From Kineosporia sp. R_H_3 (lineage in GTDB: Bacteria; Actinomycetota; Actinomycetes; Actinomycetales; Kineosporiaceae): a DNA stretch of 50,944 bases. Every line of letters starts with the position of its first letter. Position 1 is the stretch's first letter. The notes under the pieces were generated by a model that had not been told where the DNA came from, searched no databases, and was given only the letters and a program-made list of their open reading frames with translations. The position numbers and the translations under genes were made by a program. Positions 1 through 8,850 of the stretch are shown here, piece after piece. The stretch is taken from contig NZ_MWLL01000077.1 of NCBI RefSeq assembly GCF_002198675.1, positions 1 through 50,944 on the forward strand, given 5' to 3'.

Positions 1-693
1 GTCCGGGGCGGGTGGGGACCACTGGGTGCGGCCGCCGAAGTGGCCGAGGAGAGCCTTGCGGAGGGCGTCGGGGTCCGGGGCCGGGGCGTCCGCGAGGGCG
101 ACGACCTCGGCGGCGTGCGGGGCGATCGCCTTCGCGAGCAGCGCCTGGGCCCGCGGCAGGCCGGCGTTCGCGGCGCCCGCCAGCTCGTCGACGAGGGCCT
201 CCCGGCCGCGGGCGCGGGAGCGGATCGTCTCGAAGTCGCGCGCGGCCGAGGAGTGCCCGTTCGCCAGACCGGTCCCGACGTGCCCCGCCTGGTGCGCTGA
301 CAGGCCCGCCCCGACGGTGGCGACCACGTGGTAGACGACGGTCGTCACCCCGAGGGCGTGCTTGACCTCGTCGAAGGCCGGCCCTTCGGACTCGTCGAGG
401 AGGGCGAGGGACGGTGTGACGACGGAGTCGAAGAAGCGCAGCTCCCAGGCGAGCCCCTGGTACGCGGCCTCGATGCTCACCTCCTGGCCCTGGAGCGGGC
501 CGAGCGACTCCCGGGTCGCGAGCAGGTGCAGGTTGCGGGCCGCGACGGCCGCGACGGTGAGCCGGCCGCCGTCCAGCATGGGCATCCGGCCGCGGACGGC
601 GGGCGGGAAGGTCAGCGCCTGGTCCACGTAGGAGCGGTGGATCTCCTGGACGTAGCCCGCGACGGCCCGCCGCATGTCCTCGGGTCCGGCCAT
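1..693 (-). CDS. Unknown protein, C-terminus cut by window edge
   Basis: An open frame of 231 codons reads leftward from ATG at 691-693 with no stop before base 1, so the C-terminus is missing. I do not recognise the family. The product starts MAGPEDMRRAVAGYV and is rich in Ala, Leu and Glu/Arg, looks largely helical, and has no clear signal peptide, membrane segment or cofactor motif. Codon usage has the strong third-position GC expected of a real gene in this genome. It is divergent from the dioxygenase operon at 890 across 196 bp, so the two may share control. A role in aromatic metabolism is only a guess from position. Confidence 0.65.
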   Translation of the reverse strand, partial: MAGPEDMRRAVAGYVQEIHRSYVDQALTFPPAVRGRMPMLDGGRLTVAAVAARNLHLLATRESLGPLQGQEVSIEAAYQGLAWELRFFDSVVTPSLALLDESEGPAFDEVKHALGVTTVVYHVVATVGAGLSAHQAGHVGTGLANGHSSAARDFETIRSRARGREALVDELAGAANAGLPRAQALLAKAIAPHAAEVVALADAPAPDPDALRKALLGHFGGRTQWSPPAPD

Positions 694-889
694 GACCCCT
701 CCCGTCCTGCCGCACCGCGCCGTCGCGGTGCCCGCCCGCCGCACGCTACCCCGCGCCGCGCGACCACGGGGCCTGTTGTTCTTCTATGTGGAACGGCGGT
801 CCTTCCCACGGAACGCCGGCGCGACCTACCGTCGGCAGCGAGCGACCGACGCACGTCCACCCGGTCGCCCGCGACGAGGAGGTCATCCC
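694..889. promoter_or_regulatory. Divergent intergenic region before the dioxygenase operon
   Basis: This 196-bp gap lies between the leftward unknown gene and the rightward dioxygenase operon and must hold both promoters. It contains GGAACGG at 791-797 region and GGAACGCC shortly after, half-sites that resemble the perfect repeat upstream of the phenol hydroxylase operon. A Shine-Dalgarno GAGGAGG at about 876-882 sits 7 bases before the GTG at 890. No convincing -35/-10 pair was identified, so promoter positions are unknown. Confidence 0.4.
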
Positions 890-1801
890 GTGGGAGTCCT
901 ACGCCTGGCACACGTCGACGTCCGGACCCCGGACCTCGAGCTCTCGACCGCGTACTACACGCAGGTCCTGGGCCTGCAGCTCGCCGGCCGGGACGAGGAC
1001 TCGGTCTACCTCAAGGGCTGGGACGAGGAGGACCACCACTCGCTGCGGCTGCGCTACGACAACCGGATCGGGATGGACCTGTTCTCGTTCCGGGTCGAGC
1101 GAGAGGACGACCTCCACGACCTCGAGAAGCGGCTGGAGAAGGCCGGCTGCCACGTGCAGCGCCTGTCCAAGGGCGACTACCTGGGCCAGGGCGAGTCGAT
1201 CCGGTTCGAGGTGCCGTCCGGCCAGACGATGGAGCTCGTCTGGGACCTGGAGAAGACCGGCAACATCCTCGGCAAGCTCAACCCGTCACCGGTGCCGCCG
1301 CCGGACCTCGCCGGGATCGCCCCGCCCCGGATGGACCACCTCCTCATCAACGCCGAGGAGGTCGGCGAGGCCTACCGCTTCTTCAAGGAGGTCCTCGGCT
1401 TCCGGATGACCGAGCAGGTGCTCGACGCCAACGGCCACCAGCTCGGGGTGTGGATGGAGCGGTCGCACTCCCCGCACGACGTCGCGATCGTCAACGGCCC
1501 CAACGGCGCGCTGCACCACTTCGCGTTCTGGCTCGACGACTGGGACCACGTCCGCAAGGCGGCCGACATCCTCGCCTACAACGGCGTCCAGATCGACCAG
1601 GGCCCGACCCGGCACGGCGTCACCCGCGGCAACACCATCTACTTCTTCGACCCGCTGGGGATCCGCAACGAGGTCTTCACCGGCGGCTACAGCCCCGACC
1701 CCGACTTCCCGGCCATCACGTGGTCCGAGGAGCAGTTCGGCCGCGGCCTCTTCTACTACGAGAACGTCGTCTCCCAGCGCTTCCTGCGCTTCCACACCTG
1801 A
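890..1801 (+). CDS. Extradiol dioxygenase, catechol 2,3-dioxygenase type (copy 1)
   Basis: This 303-residue two-domain VOC-fold protein should open catechol or a substituted catechol next to the diol, giving a 2-hydroxymuconic semialdehyde. Iron ligands predicted from the family are H150 (in MDHLL), H210 (in LHHFAF) and E261 (in RNEVF). H242 and Y251 fit the second-shell acid/base pair, and T240-E261 fits the extradiol signature of PROSITE PS00082. I chose GTG 890 because GAGGAGG lies 7 bases upstream; longer frames upstream have no such site. It is first in an operon and 9 bp before a paralogue of nearly equal length. Family assignment is firm; substrate is unknown. Confidence 0.92.
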   Translation: MGVLRLAHVDVRTPDLELSTAYYTQVLGLQLAGRDEDSVYLKGWDEEDHHSLRLRYDNRIGMDLFSFRVEREDDLHDLEKRLEKAGCHVQRLSKGDYLGQGESIRFEVPSGQTMELVWDLEKTGNILGKLNPSPVPPPDLAGIAPPRMDHLLINAEEVGEAYRFFKEVLGFRMTEQVLDANGHQLGVWMERSHSPHDVAIVNGPNGALHHFAFWLDDWDHVRKAADILAYNGVQIDQGPTRHGVTRGNTIYFFDPLGIRNEVFTGGYSPDPDFPAITWSEEQFGRGLFYYENVVSQRFLRFHT

Positions 1802-1810
1802 GGAGTGCCC

Positions 1811-2728
1811 GTGTCCGATCGCATCCTTCGCCTGCAGCACGTGCAGATCCGGGTCCCGGACCTCGAGCTCTGCACGGCCTACTACACCGAGGTCGTCGGT
1901 CTCGTGGAGACCGCGCACGACGAGGGCCGGGTCTTCCTCAAGTGCTGGGACGAGCACGAGCACCACTCCGTCGTGCTGCGCCAGGCACCGACGTACGGGC
2001 TGGACCACATGTCGTTCAAGGTCGCCGAGCTCGACGACCTCGACTACTACACGCAGCGGGTCGAGGGCGCCGGCATCGCCGTCAAGCGCTACGCCCGCGG
2101 CGAGCTCGGCCCGGGCTGGGGCGACGCGATCCGGTTCGAGGCGCCGTCCGGCCACACGGTCGAGCTCGTCTTCGGCATGGAGAAGGTCGGCAACATGCTG
2201 CCGCTGTTCAACCCGCCGCCCCGGCCGGGCAACCTCGTCGGCATCGCGCCGCCGCGGCTGGACCACATCTTCATCATGGCCGAGGACGTCGACGCGGCCA
2301 CCGCGTTCTTCCGCGACGTGCTGGAGTTCCGGCTCACCGAGCAGATCCTCGCCAACGACGGCCACCAGATCGCGACCTGGCTCGAGCGCTCGCACACCCC
2401 GCACGACCTCGCGATCGTCACCGGCCCGAACGGCGCGCTGCACCACTTCGCGTTCTGGCTCGACGACTGGAACGCCGTTCGGGAGGCCGCGGACGCGTTG
2501 GCGTACAACGGCGTGACGATCGACGTCGCCCCGACGCGGCACGGCGTGACGCGCGGCTACACCGTCTACTTCTTCGACCCGGTGGGCAACCGCAACGAGC
2601 TCTTCACCGGCGGCTACTGGGTCGACCCCGACTTCGAGCCGATCACCTGGACCGAGGAGGAGATGGGCCGGGCGATGTTCTACTACGCCCGCGAGGTCAA
2701 CGAGCGCTTCTTCACGGTGCACTCGTGA
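1811..2728 (+). CDS. Extradiol dioxygenase, catechol 2,3-dioxygenase type (copy 2)
   Basis: This is a 305-residue paralogue of the preceding gene, with the same two VOC domains and predicted ligands H152, H212 and E263, plus H244 and Y253. The start is GTG 1811, helped by GAGGAG at 1800-1805 that overlaps the previous stop; GTG 1805 is possible. The pair resemble each other more than the two XylE-like copies elsewhere in the window: both have the DLEL-x-TAYYT start and the FWLDDW stretch. They could differ in substrate or form a mixed oligomer. The stop overlaps the next start by 4 bp, so the two are translationally coupled. Confidence 0.92.
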   Translation: MSDRILRLQHVQIRVPDLELCTAYYTEVVGLVETAHDEGRVFLKCWDEHEHHSVVLRQAPTYGLDHMSFKVAELDDLDYYTQRVEGAGIAVKRYARGELGPGWGDAIRFEAPSGHTVELVFGMEKVGNMLPLFNPPPRPGNLVGIAPPRLDHIFIMAEDVDAATAFFRDVLEFRLTEQILANDGHQIATWLERSHTPHDLAIVTGPNGALHHFAFWLDDWNAVREAADALAYNGVTIDVAPTRHGVTRGYTVYFFDPVGNRNELFTGGYWVDPDFEPITWTEEEMGRAMFYYAREVNERFFTVHS

Positions 2729-3780
2729 CGGCCACCGACGAGGGGAATGCGACGTTCCGGCGGACGGACCGCACCGACGCCCCTCTCTACCTGTCGAAGT
2801 ACACCGCCCGCACCCATCGCGCGAACCCCGGCCGGCCGGACGCCGACCCGTCCCAGGACGAGTCGACCCCGCTCTACCTGCGCCGCTTCCGCGAGCGCCA
2901 GGACGGCTCCGGCCCGGCCCGGCCCGCGCTCCTCGAGGTCGACGGCGAGCGGTTCGCCCAGCAGTACGCCGAGGCGACCCGCAGCCACGAGATCATCCCG
3001 GAGCCGGCGCAGCGCGAGACGGACGACTACGTCGCCGAGATCCGGATCATCCGGCACGGCATCACGCAGGGGTACTCCACCGACGCCGGCCTCACGCCGA
3101 TGGGCGGCTGGCAGGCCCACCAGCGCGGCCACGCGCTGTCGAAGACCCTGCGCGCCTGGCCGAAGATGCGGATCATCTGCGCCGACACGAACCGGGCTCG
3201 GCAGACCGCCGAGCAGATCCACCGCGGGCTGCTCGACGGCCTCGACCAGTTCGGCCGCGACGCCCAGATCGAGGGCCCCACGGCGATCCCGGAGCTGCGC
3301 AACTTCCAGGTGTGGACGCCCGACGGCCCCCGCGACATCACCGCGGCGTTCCGGCAGTACCAGGCGCTCATGGAGAAGCTCGAGCGGATGGCCGTCGGCG
3401 ACCGCCCCCGCTGGCTTGTCGAGATCGACCGGTTCTACCGCACCCAGCTCGGCGGCCAGGACCCGATCCAGACCTGGCTGACGATCCCGCTCATGTACTT
3501 CGAGTCCCCGCAGGCCTGCGTCCGCCGGTTCTGGAAGGGCTTCCTGCGGATCATGGAGGAGTCGCCGGGGTCCCGGATCATCGCGGCCACCCACTCCGGG
3601 CCGATCCGCGCCTTCGCGACGTGGGCGCACGGGTACGACCCGGGCGAGCCGCACAACGTCGAGGAGGTCATCGTCCGGATCCGCAAGGGCGGGAAGACCG
3701 CTCTCGTCGGCTACCGGAACCGGGTCACCGAGGTGAACATCCCGGACCCGGACGACATGCCGGTCTGGGACGGGGCATGA
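2725..3780 (+). CDS. Histidine phosphatase family protein in a dioxygenase operon
   Basis: This 351-residue protein belongs to the histidine phosphatase (phosphoglycerate mutase-like) superfamily. The phospho-accepting RHG lies at R110-H111-G112, an Arg is at 157-159 (NRARQTAEQ), and the second catalytic His is H290 in ATHSG. About 100 residues precede the RHG motif, whereas simple members begin with it. The start GTG overlaps the previous stop as GTGA, so it is coupled to the dioxygenases, and its own stop overlaps the next ATG. Such an enzyme is not part of a textbook meta-cleavage pathway. It could dephosphorylate an aryl phosphate made by the split phosphotransferase at 17867-20916, but this is inference. 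Confidence 0.85.
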   Translation: MTATDEGNATFRRTDRTDAPLYLSKYTARTHRANPGRPDADPSQDESTPLYLRRFRERQDGSGPARPALLEVDGERFAQQYAEATRSHEIIPEPAQRETDDYVAEIRIIRHGITQGYSTDAGLTPMGGWQAHQRGHALSKTLRAWPKMRIICADTNRARQTAEQIHRGLLDGLDQFGRDAQIEGPTAIPELRNFQVWTPDGPRDITAAFRQYQALMEKLERMAVGDRPRWLVEIDRFYRTQLGGQDPIQTWLTIPLMYFESPQACVRRFWKGFLRIMEESPGSRIIAATHSGPIRAFATWAHGYDPGEPHNVEEVIVRIRKGGKTALVGYRNRVTEVNIPDPDDMPVWDGA

Positions 3781-4583
3781 CCGTCACCGAGCTCGCGCCG
3801 CACCAGCCGCACGCGGAGGGCGAGCTCCGCTCGGTGTCGATCGCGGTCGCCGTCCTCGACTGCTTCGCGGACGCCGTCGAGCTCGGCCCGACCCAGGTCG
3901 GCCGCCGGATGGGGATCGCCAAGAGCACCGCGAGCCGGATGCTCAGCGCGCTCGCCGTCGGCGGCATGCTCGAACGCACACCGGCCGGGCGGTACCGGCT
4001 GTCGATGCGGCTGTTCCACTACGGGCAGCTCGCCGTCGACCGGCTGCCCCTGCGCAGCGTCGCGCGCCCGGTGCTGCTCGACCTCCACGAGTCGCTGCGC
4101 GAGGTGGTCCAGCTCGGCATCCCGGTCGGCGGGCACGTGCTCTACGTCGACCGGGTCGGCGGCGGCGCCTCGACCGCGCGGCTGTCGGGCGAGGTCATGC
4201 GCCGGGTGCCCGGCTACTCCTCGAGCGCCGGCCGGGTGATGGCCGCGTTCGACCCCTCGATCGCGCGGGCGACCGCGGGTGTCGAACGGCGCAAGCACAC
4301 CCCGTTCACGGTCACGGACGGCGCCCGGCTCGGCCAGGTGCTCCGGCAGGGCCGGCAGGTCGGCTGGGTCGCCAGCCGCGAGGAGTACGAGCTCGGGTAC
4401 TCCTCGATCGCCGCCCCGGTGCTCGTCGGCGTCCCCGGTGCCCCGCCGCGGGTCGTCGGGGCGATCTCGGTCGTCGGCCCGAGCGTGCAGGTCGTCGGCC
4501 AGCGCCGCGAGTTCGTCGCGGCGAGCGTGTGCCGGGCCGCGCGCCGTGTCGGCACCGCGCTCACCGGTCTCATGGAGGACTGA
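3777..4583 (+). CDS. IclR-family transcriptional regulator (operon-internal)
   Basis: The 268-residue product has an N-terminal winged helix (about 18-80, with [13 protein letters not shown] as recognition region) and a C-terminal IclR effector domain (about 95-265). It is translationally coupled to the phosphatase through an ATGA overlap, which fixes the start, and is followed 43 bp later by the acetaldehyde dehydrogenase gene. IclR proteins often bind aromatic or small acid ligands and activate or repress catabolic operons. The position inside the operon suggests feedback control of 890-8074. The ligand and site are unknown. Confidence 0.9.
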   Translation: MTVTELAPHQPHAEGELRSVSIAVAVLDCFADAVELGPTQVGRRMGIAKSTASRMLSALAVGGMLERTPAGRYRLSMRLFHYGQLAVDRLPLRSVARPVLLDLHESLREVVQLGIPVGGHVLYVDRVGGGASTARLSGEVMRRVPGYSSSAGRVMAAFDPSIARATAGVERRKHTPFTVTDGARLGQVLRQGRQVGWVASREEYELGYSSIAAPVLVGVPGAPPRVVGAISVVGPSVQVVGQRREFVAASVCRAARRVGTALTGLMED

Positions 4584-4626
4584 CCGTGCCCACGAAGGCA
4601 GTGCCCACCACAGCAGGAGGACCGCG

Positions 4627-5526
4627 TTGACCAAGGCTCTCGCCGCGATCGTCGGCCCCGGCAACATCGGGACCGACCTGCTCGCGAAGCTGCGCCGCAG
4701 CGACGACATCGAGGTCGGCTACGTCGTCGGCATCATGGAGTCCGAAGGGCTCGAGCGGGCCCGGGCGCTCGGCGTCGAGGCGTCGGCCGGCGGGGTGGAC
4801 TGGCTGCTGGACCGGCCGGTGCTGCCGTCGATCGTCTTCGACGCGACGTCCGCGAAGGCGCATCGCGCCGCCGCGCCCCGGTTCGCCGAGGCGGGCATCG
4901 TCGCGATCGACCTCACCCCGGCGGCGGTCGGTCCGCTCGTCTCGCCGCCGGTGAACTTCCGCGACCACGTCGCGGCGCCGAACATCAACATGATCAGCTG
5001 CGGCGCGCAGGCGACGGTGCCGATCGTGCACGCGGTGAGCAGCGTCGTCCGGGTCGACTACGCCGAGATCGTCGCCTCGGTGGCGTCGAAGTCGGCCGGC
5101 CCCGGCACCCGCGCGAACATCGACGAGTTCACCCACACGACGAGCCGCGCCGTCCGCGAGCTCGGCGGGGCGACCCGGGGCAAGGCGATCATCGTCCTCA
5201 ACCCCGTCGAGCCACCGATGATCATGCGGGACACCGTGTTCTGCTCGATCCCGGCCGACGCCGACCGCGACGCGGTCACCGCCTCGATCGAGCGCCGCGT
5301 CGCCGAGGTGCAGGAGTACGTGCCGGGCTACACGCTGCGCAACGCACCGCAGTACGACGAGCCGCGCGAGCAATGGGGCGGCAACGGCCGGGTCGCGGTG
5401 TTCCTCGAGGTGCGTGGCGCCGGCGACTACCTGCCGGAGTACGCCGGCAACCTCGACATCATGACGGCGGCCGCCGCTCGCGTCGGCGAGCTCGTGGCCC
5501 GCGAGAAGGCGAGCGTGACCGCTTGA
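4627..5526 (+). CDS. dmpF: Acetaldehyde dehydrogenase (acylating), meta pathway
   Basis: This 299-residue enzyme converts acetaldehyde or propanal with NAD+ and CoA to acyl-CoA, and works as a complex with the aldolase encoded next. It has the N-terminal nucleotide-binding motif GPGNIGTD (9-16) and the active-site Cys C125 in [10 protein letters not shown], as in DmpF/BphJ. The start is TTG 4627, the only initiator with a good site: AGGAGG at 4615-4620, 6 bases upstream. Its end overlaps the aldolase start by 4 bp, matching the physical dimer-of-enzymes. A second copy lies at 46607. Confidence 0.92.
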   Translation: MTKALAAIVGPGNIGTDLLAKLRRSDDIEVGYVVGIMESEGLERARALGVEASAGGVDWLLDRPVLPSIVFDATSAKAHRAAAPRFAEAGIVAIDLTPAAVGPLVSPPVNFRDHVAAPNINMISCGAQATVPIVHAVSSVVRVDYAEIVASVASKSAGPGTRANIDEFTHTTSRAVRELGGATRGKAIIVLNPVEPPMIMRDTVFCSIPADADRDAVTASIERRVAEVQEYVPGYTLRNAPQYDEPREQWGGNGRVAVFLEVRGAGDYLPEYAGNLDIMTAAAARVGELVAREKASVTA

Positions 5527-6608
5527 GCAGCAACGGTTCCCAGCCGGACGGCGGCACCGCCACGACGGGCGGCACGCAGCGGCCGGTCCGGATCACCGAC
5601 ACGACCCTGCGCGACGGCAGCCACGCGATGTCGCACCAGTTCACCGAGGCCCAGGTCCGGGCCACGGTGCACGCGCTCGACGGCGCCGGCGTCGAGGTCA
5701 TCGAGGTGACCCACGGCGACGGTCTCGGCGGCTCCTCGTTCAACTACGGCTTCAGCCACACGAACGAGATCGACCTCATCCGGGCGGCCGTCGAGGAGGC
5801 CGCCCAGGCGACGATCGCCGTCCTGCTCGTCCCCGGCATCGGCACGATGGACGACCTGCGGCAGGCCCGCTCCGTCGGCGCCGGCATCGCCCGCGTCGCG
5901 ACGCACTGCACCGAGGCCGACGTCTCGGTGCAGCACTTCGGCCTCGCCAAGTCGCTCGGCATGGAGACCGTCGGGTTCCTCATGATGAGCCACCGCACCG
6001 ACCCCGCGAACCTCGCCCGGCAGGCCCGGATCATGGCGGACGCCGGGGCGGACTGCGTGTACGTCGTCGACTCCGCGGGCGCGCTCGTCCTCGGCGACGC
6101 CCAGGAGCGGGTCAAGGCGGTCTTCGACGAGATCGGCCACCAGGCGCAGGTCGGCTTCCACGGCCACCAGAACCTCTCCCTCGGCGTCGCCAACTCGGTG
6201 CTCGCGTTCCAGACCGGTGCCCGGCAGATCGACGGCTCGCTCTGCGCCCTCGGCGCGGGCGCCGGCAACTCGCCGACCGAGGTGCTCGCCGCGACGTTCG
6301 ACCACCTCGGCGTCACGACCGGGGTCGACGTCGGCGGGGTCCTCGACGCCGCCGAGGAGGTCGTGCGGCCGTACCTGCCGCGCTGGCCGAAGGCCGACCG
6401 GACGGCGATCGTCCAGGGCTGGGCCGGCGTCTACTCCTCGTTCCTCCTGCACGCCGAGCACGCCGCCGAGCGCTACCACGTGCCCGCGCACGAGATCCTC
6501 CAGCGCGCGGGCGAGGCCGGGTACGTCGGCGGCCAGGAGGACATGCTCATCGACATCGCGCTCCAGCTCGCCCAGGAGCGCGACCTCGCCGCCACCGGCG
6601 CCCGCTGA
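5523..6608 (+). CDS. dmpG: 4-hydroxy-2-oxovalerate aldolase
   Basis: This 361-residue class II aldolase splits 4-hydroxy-2-oxo acids to pyruvate and an aldehyde, passing the aldehyde to the acylating dehydrogenase. The HMGL-like barrel motif [10 protein letters not shown] (about 25-34) gives the catalytic Arg and the metal-binding Asp, and GFHGHQN supplies the metal-binding His pair. The C-terminal communication domain typical of DmpG is present ([15 protein letters not shown]). The start is taken as TTG 5523, overlapping the upstream stop; the ribosome site (GAGAAGG) is rather far, so the start is less certain than the function. Confidence 0.92.
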   Translation: MSSNGSQPDGGTATTGGTQRPVRITDTTLRDGSHAMSHQFTEAQVRATVHALDGAGVEVIEVTHGDGLGGSSFNYGFSHTNEIDLIRAAVEEAAQATIAVLLVPGIGTMDDLRQARSVGAGIARVATHCTEADVSVQHFGLAKSLGMETVGFLMMSHRTDPANLARQARIMADAGADCVYVVDSAGALVLGDAQERVKAVFDEIGHQAQVGFHGHQNLSLGVANSVLAFQTGARQIDGSLCALGAGAGNSPTEVLAATFDHLGVTTGVDVGGVLDAAEEVVRPYLPRWPKADRTAIVQGWAGVYSSFLLHAEHAAERYHVPAHEILQRAGEAGYVGGQEDMLIDIALQLAQERDLAATGAR

Positions 6609-6625
6609 GCGACAGGAAGGTCACC

Positions 6626-8074
6626 GTGGAGTACTTCGGTCACGTCATCGACGGCCAGGAGGTCGCGTCGGTCGACGGCGCGACGATGCCGTCCGTCGAC
6701 CCGTACACCCGCGAGCCGTGGGCGACGGTCGCCCTCGGCGGGGCCGAGGACGCCGCCCGGGCGGTCGCGGCGGCCCGTGCGGCCTTCGACTCCGGCCCGT
6801 GGCCGCGGATGGGGTTCGAGAAGCGGCAGGCGATCCTGCACCGGCTCGCGGACCTCATGGAGGAGCACGCCGACGAGCTCGCCCTCGCCGACACCCACGA
6901 CATGGGCAAGCCGATCACGCAGGCCCGGCACGACGTCGCGCGCAGCGTGTGGAACTTCCGGTTCTTCGCCGACCACGCGCGGATGACGTCGTCCGAGGCG
7001 TACCCGATGGACTCCGGGCACCACGCCTTCACCCAGTACGACCCGGCGGGCGTCGTCGTCGCGATCTCGCCGTGGAACTTCCCGCTCATGCTCAGCACGT
7101 GGAAGGTCGCCCCCGCGCTGGCCTGGGGCAACACGGTGGTCCTCAAGCCGGCCGAGGACACCCCGGTGTCCGTGACGATCCTGGCCAGGCTCGCGGTCGA
7201 GGCGGGCTTCCCGCCCGGGGTGCTCAACGTCGTCCACGGCTACGGCCCCGACTCGGTCGGCTCGGCACTGACGGCGAACCCGGACGTCGACCGCATCACC
7301 TTCACCGGCGAGTCCGGCACGGGCAAGATCATCGCCGCGGCGGCGTCCCGCAACCTCGTGCCGGTGAGCCTCGAGCTCGGCGGCAAGGGCGCGAACATCG
7401 TCTTCGACGACGCCGACCTGGACAACGCCGTCCACTGGGCGATCGAGTCGATCTTCCGCAACGCCGGGCAGGTCTGCCTGGCCGGCTCCCGTCTGTACCT
7501 CCAGCGCGGCATCCACGACGAGTTCATGGCCCGGTACACGGCCGCCGCCGAGGCGCTCGTCGTCGGCGACCCGAAGGACCCGGCCACGCAGTTCTCCGCC
7601 GCGCTGGCCAGCGAGGAGCACTTCCGCAAAGTGACCGCCTTCCTCGACGAGGCCTCCCTCGGCGGCGGCCGCGTCGTCACCGGCGGGCGGTTCACCGACG
7701 ACCGCAGCGACGGCTGGGGCGTGCGTCCCACGATCGTCGCCGACGCCCCCGAGGACGCCCGGGTCGTCCGCGAGGAGATCTTCGGCCCCGTCGTCGTCGC
7801 CACCCCGTTCGACACCGAGGACGAGGTCGTCGCGCTGGCGAACGACACCCGCTACGGCCTGAACGCCATGGTGTTCACGGAGAACCTGTCCACGGCGCAC
7901 CGGGTCTCGGGGCGGCTGAAGGCCGGCACGGTCTGGGTGAACTGCTTCTTCATCCGCGACCTGCGCGCGCCGTTCGGCGGCGTCGGCGACTCCGGCGTCG
8001 GCCGCGAGGGCGGCACCTTCAGCCGCGAGTTCTTCACCGAACCCAAGGCCGTCGTCATGCAGATCACCCGCTGA
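6626..8074 (+). CDS. dmpC: 2-hydroxymuconic semialdehyde dehydrogenase-like aldehyde dehydrogenase
   Basis: This 482-residue NAD(P)-dependent aldehyde dehydrogenase has the complete superfamily set: ISPWNFP, LELGGKGAN with the general-base Glu, and the nucleophilic Cys in NAGQVCLAGS. Context in a meta-cleavage operon points to oxidation of the ring-opening semialdehyde to 2-hydroxymuconate (4-oxalocrotonate branch). GTG 6626 is preceded by CAGGAAGG. It closes the operon and is followed by the Clp_N regulator's own promoter. A close paralogue, with long identical stretches around residues 50-110, lies at the right edge (49559). A betaine- or other aldehyde specificity cannot be excluded. Confidence 0.88.
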   Translation: MEYFGHVIDGQEVASVDGATMPSVDPYTREPWATVALGGAEDAARAVAAARAAFDSGPWPRMGFEKRQAILHRLADLMEEHADELALADTHDMGKPITQARHDVARSVWNFRFFADHARMTSSEAYPMDSGHHAFTQYDPAGVVVAISPWNFPLMLSTWKVAPALAWGNTVVLKPAEDTPVSVTILARLAVEAGFPPGVLNVVHGYGPDSVGSALTANPDVDRITFTGESGTGKIIAAAASRNLVPVSLELGGKGANIVFDDADLDNAVHWAIESIFRNAGQVCLAGSRLYLQRGIHDEFMARYTAAAEALVVGDPKDPATQFSAALASEEHFRKVTAFLDEASLGGGRVVTGGRFTDDRSDGWGVRPTIVADAPEDARVVREEIFGPVVVATPFDTEDEVVALANDTRYGLNAMVFTENLSTAHRVSGRLKAGTVWVNCFFIRDLRAPFGGVGDSGVGREGGTFSREFFTEPKAVVMQITR

Positions 8075-8101
8075 CCCCGCACCACGCCAGGCCCACGGGT
8101 C

Positions 8102-8118
8102 GTCAACCATTGGTTGAC
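8102..8118. promoter_or_regulatory. Palindromic operator 1, overlapping the -35 box
   Basis: GTCAACCATTGGTTGAC is a perfect palindrome with 8-bp arms around a central T. Its right arm contributes TTGACG (8114-8119), which is placed as a -35 element 17 bp from TAGGGT. A second copy of the same GTCAACC/GGTTGAC arms follows 28 bp centre to centre. Binding would block RNA polymerase; the product of the gene just downstream has an HTH and is the obvious candidate. Confidence 0.75.
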
Positions 8119-8148
8119 GACTCGGCGACGTCAACCTAGGGTTGACGC
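8114..8148 (+). promoter_or_regulatory. Leaderless promoter of the HTH-Clp_N gene
   Basis: TTGACG at 8114-8119 and TAGGGT at 8137-8142 are separated by exactly 17 bp. The GTG start at 8149 lies 7 bases after the -10 box, so transcription probably begins at or next to the start codon and the mRNA would be leaderless. No Shine-Dalgarno is present, which agrees. Confidence 0.65.
8130..8146. promoter_or_regulatory. Palindromic operator 2, overlapping the -10 box
   Basis: GTCAACCTAGGGTTGAC has the same 7-bp arms as the first site around a TAG centre, and covers the -10 element TAGGGT. It ends two bases before the GTG start. Two sites covering -35 and -10 are a classic autorepression layout. Confidence 0.75.
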
Positions 8149-8850
8149 GTGACGACCCCCAAGCCTGCGGCGAGCCCCGTGCGGCTCGACGAGCTGATCC
8201 AGACCATCAAGCAGGCTCACCCCGACCCTCTCGACCAGCTGAGCGACGCCGTGCTGACCGCCGACCACCTCGGCGACGTCGCGGACCACCTCATCGGGCA
8301 CTTCGTGGACCAGGCACGCCGCAACGGCGCGTCCTGGACGGAGATCGGCCGCAGCATGGGTGTCACCAAGCAGGCGGCCCAGAAGCGGTTCGTCGCCAAG
8401 GCGGACGCGCCCGACCTCGACGCGAGCCAGGGGTTCAGCCGCTTCACGGAGCGGGCCAGGGCCGTCGTCGTCACGGCGCAGGAGGAGGCCCGCGGGCGCG
8501 GCCACGACCACATCACCGTCGGCCACCTGGTGCTCGGCCTCGTGGCGGACCCGACGTCGCTCGCAGCCCGGACGGTCGAGGGGCAGGGCGTGTCGCTCGA
8601 CGCCGTCCGCCGGACCGCTGTCGCGACGCTCCCGGAGCCCGCCGGTTCGGTCCCGGCGCTCATCCCGTTCGACGCACAGACCAAGAAGGCCCTGGAGCTG
8701 ACCTTCCGCGAGGCCCTGCGGTCGGACGCCACCCACGTCGGCACCGAGCACATCCTGCTCGCCCTGCTCGAGGTCGAGGACGGCACCGGCGTGCTCGCGG
8801 GTCTCCGGGTCGACAAGGCCGCCGCCGAGGCCGCGGTCAGGACAGGCTGA
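8149..8850 (+). CDS. HTH plus Clp N-domain protein, probable autoregulator
   Basis: The 233-residue product has an N-terminal region with a helix-turn-helix (about 60-82, SWTEIGRSMGVTKQAAQKRF) and a C-terminal pair of Clp repeat motifs (about 100-230) like the substrate/adaptor-binding N-domain of ClpC/ClpA. There is no AAA+ ATPase module, so it is not a chaperone. Proteins of this build are common in actinobacteria but their role is not well established as far as I know. The tandem palindromes on its promoter suggest autoregulation, perhaps tuned by Clp protease clients or arginine-phosphorylated peptides; the latter is speculation. It overlaps the convergent methyltransferase gene by 14 bp. 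Confidence 0.85.
   Translation: MTTPKPAASPVRLDELIQTIKQAHPDPLDQLSDAVLTADHLGDVADHLIGHFVDQARRNGASWTEIGRSMGVTKQAAQKRFVAKADAPDLDASQGFSRFTERARAVVVTAQEEARGRGHDHITVGHLVLGLVADPTSLAARTVEGQGVSLDAVRRTAVATLPEPAGSVPALIPFDAQTKKALELTFREALRSDATHVGTEHILLALLEVEDGTGVLAGLRVDKAAAEAAVRTG

Noticed and set aside
778-794. GTTC-x9-GAAC as operator before the first dioxygenase gene
   Set aside because: Arms of four bases are too short to stand above chance in a 196-bp gap.
1286-2722. Long leftward frame opposite the tandem dioxygenases
   Set aside because: It is an antisense shadow typical of very GC-rich genes, rich in Val/Glu/Asp without motifs, and has no ribosome site.
328-2724. A very long rightward frame that would fuse extra sequence in front of the histidine phosphatase
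   Set aside because: The upstream part runs out of frame through the two dioxygenase genes and has Arg/Pro-rich shadow composition; GTG 2725 overlapping the previous stop is the natural start.
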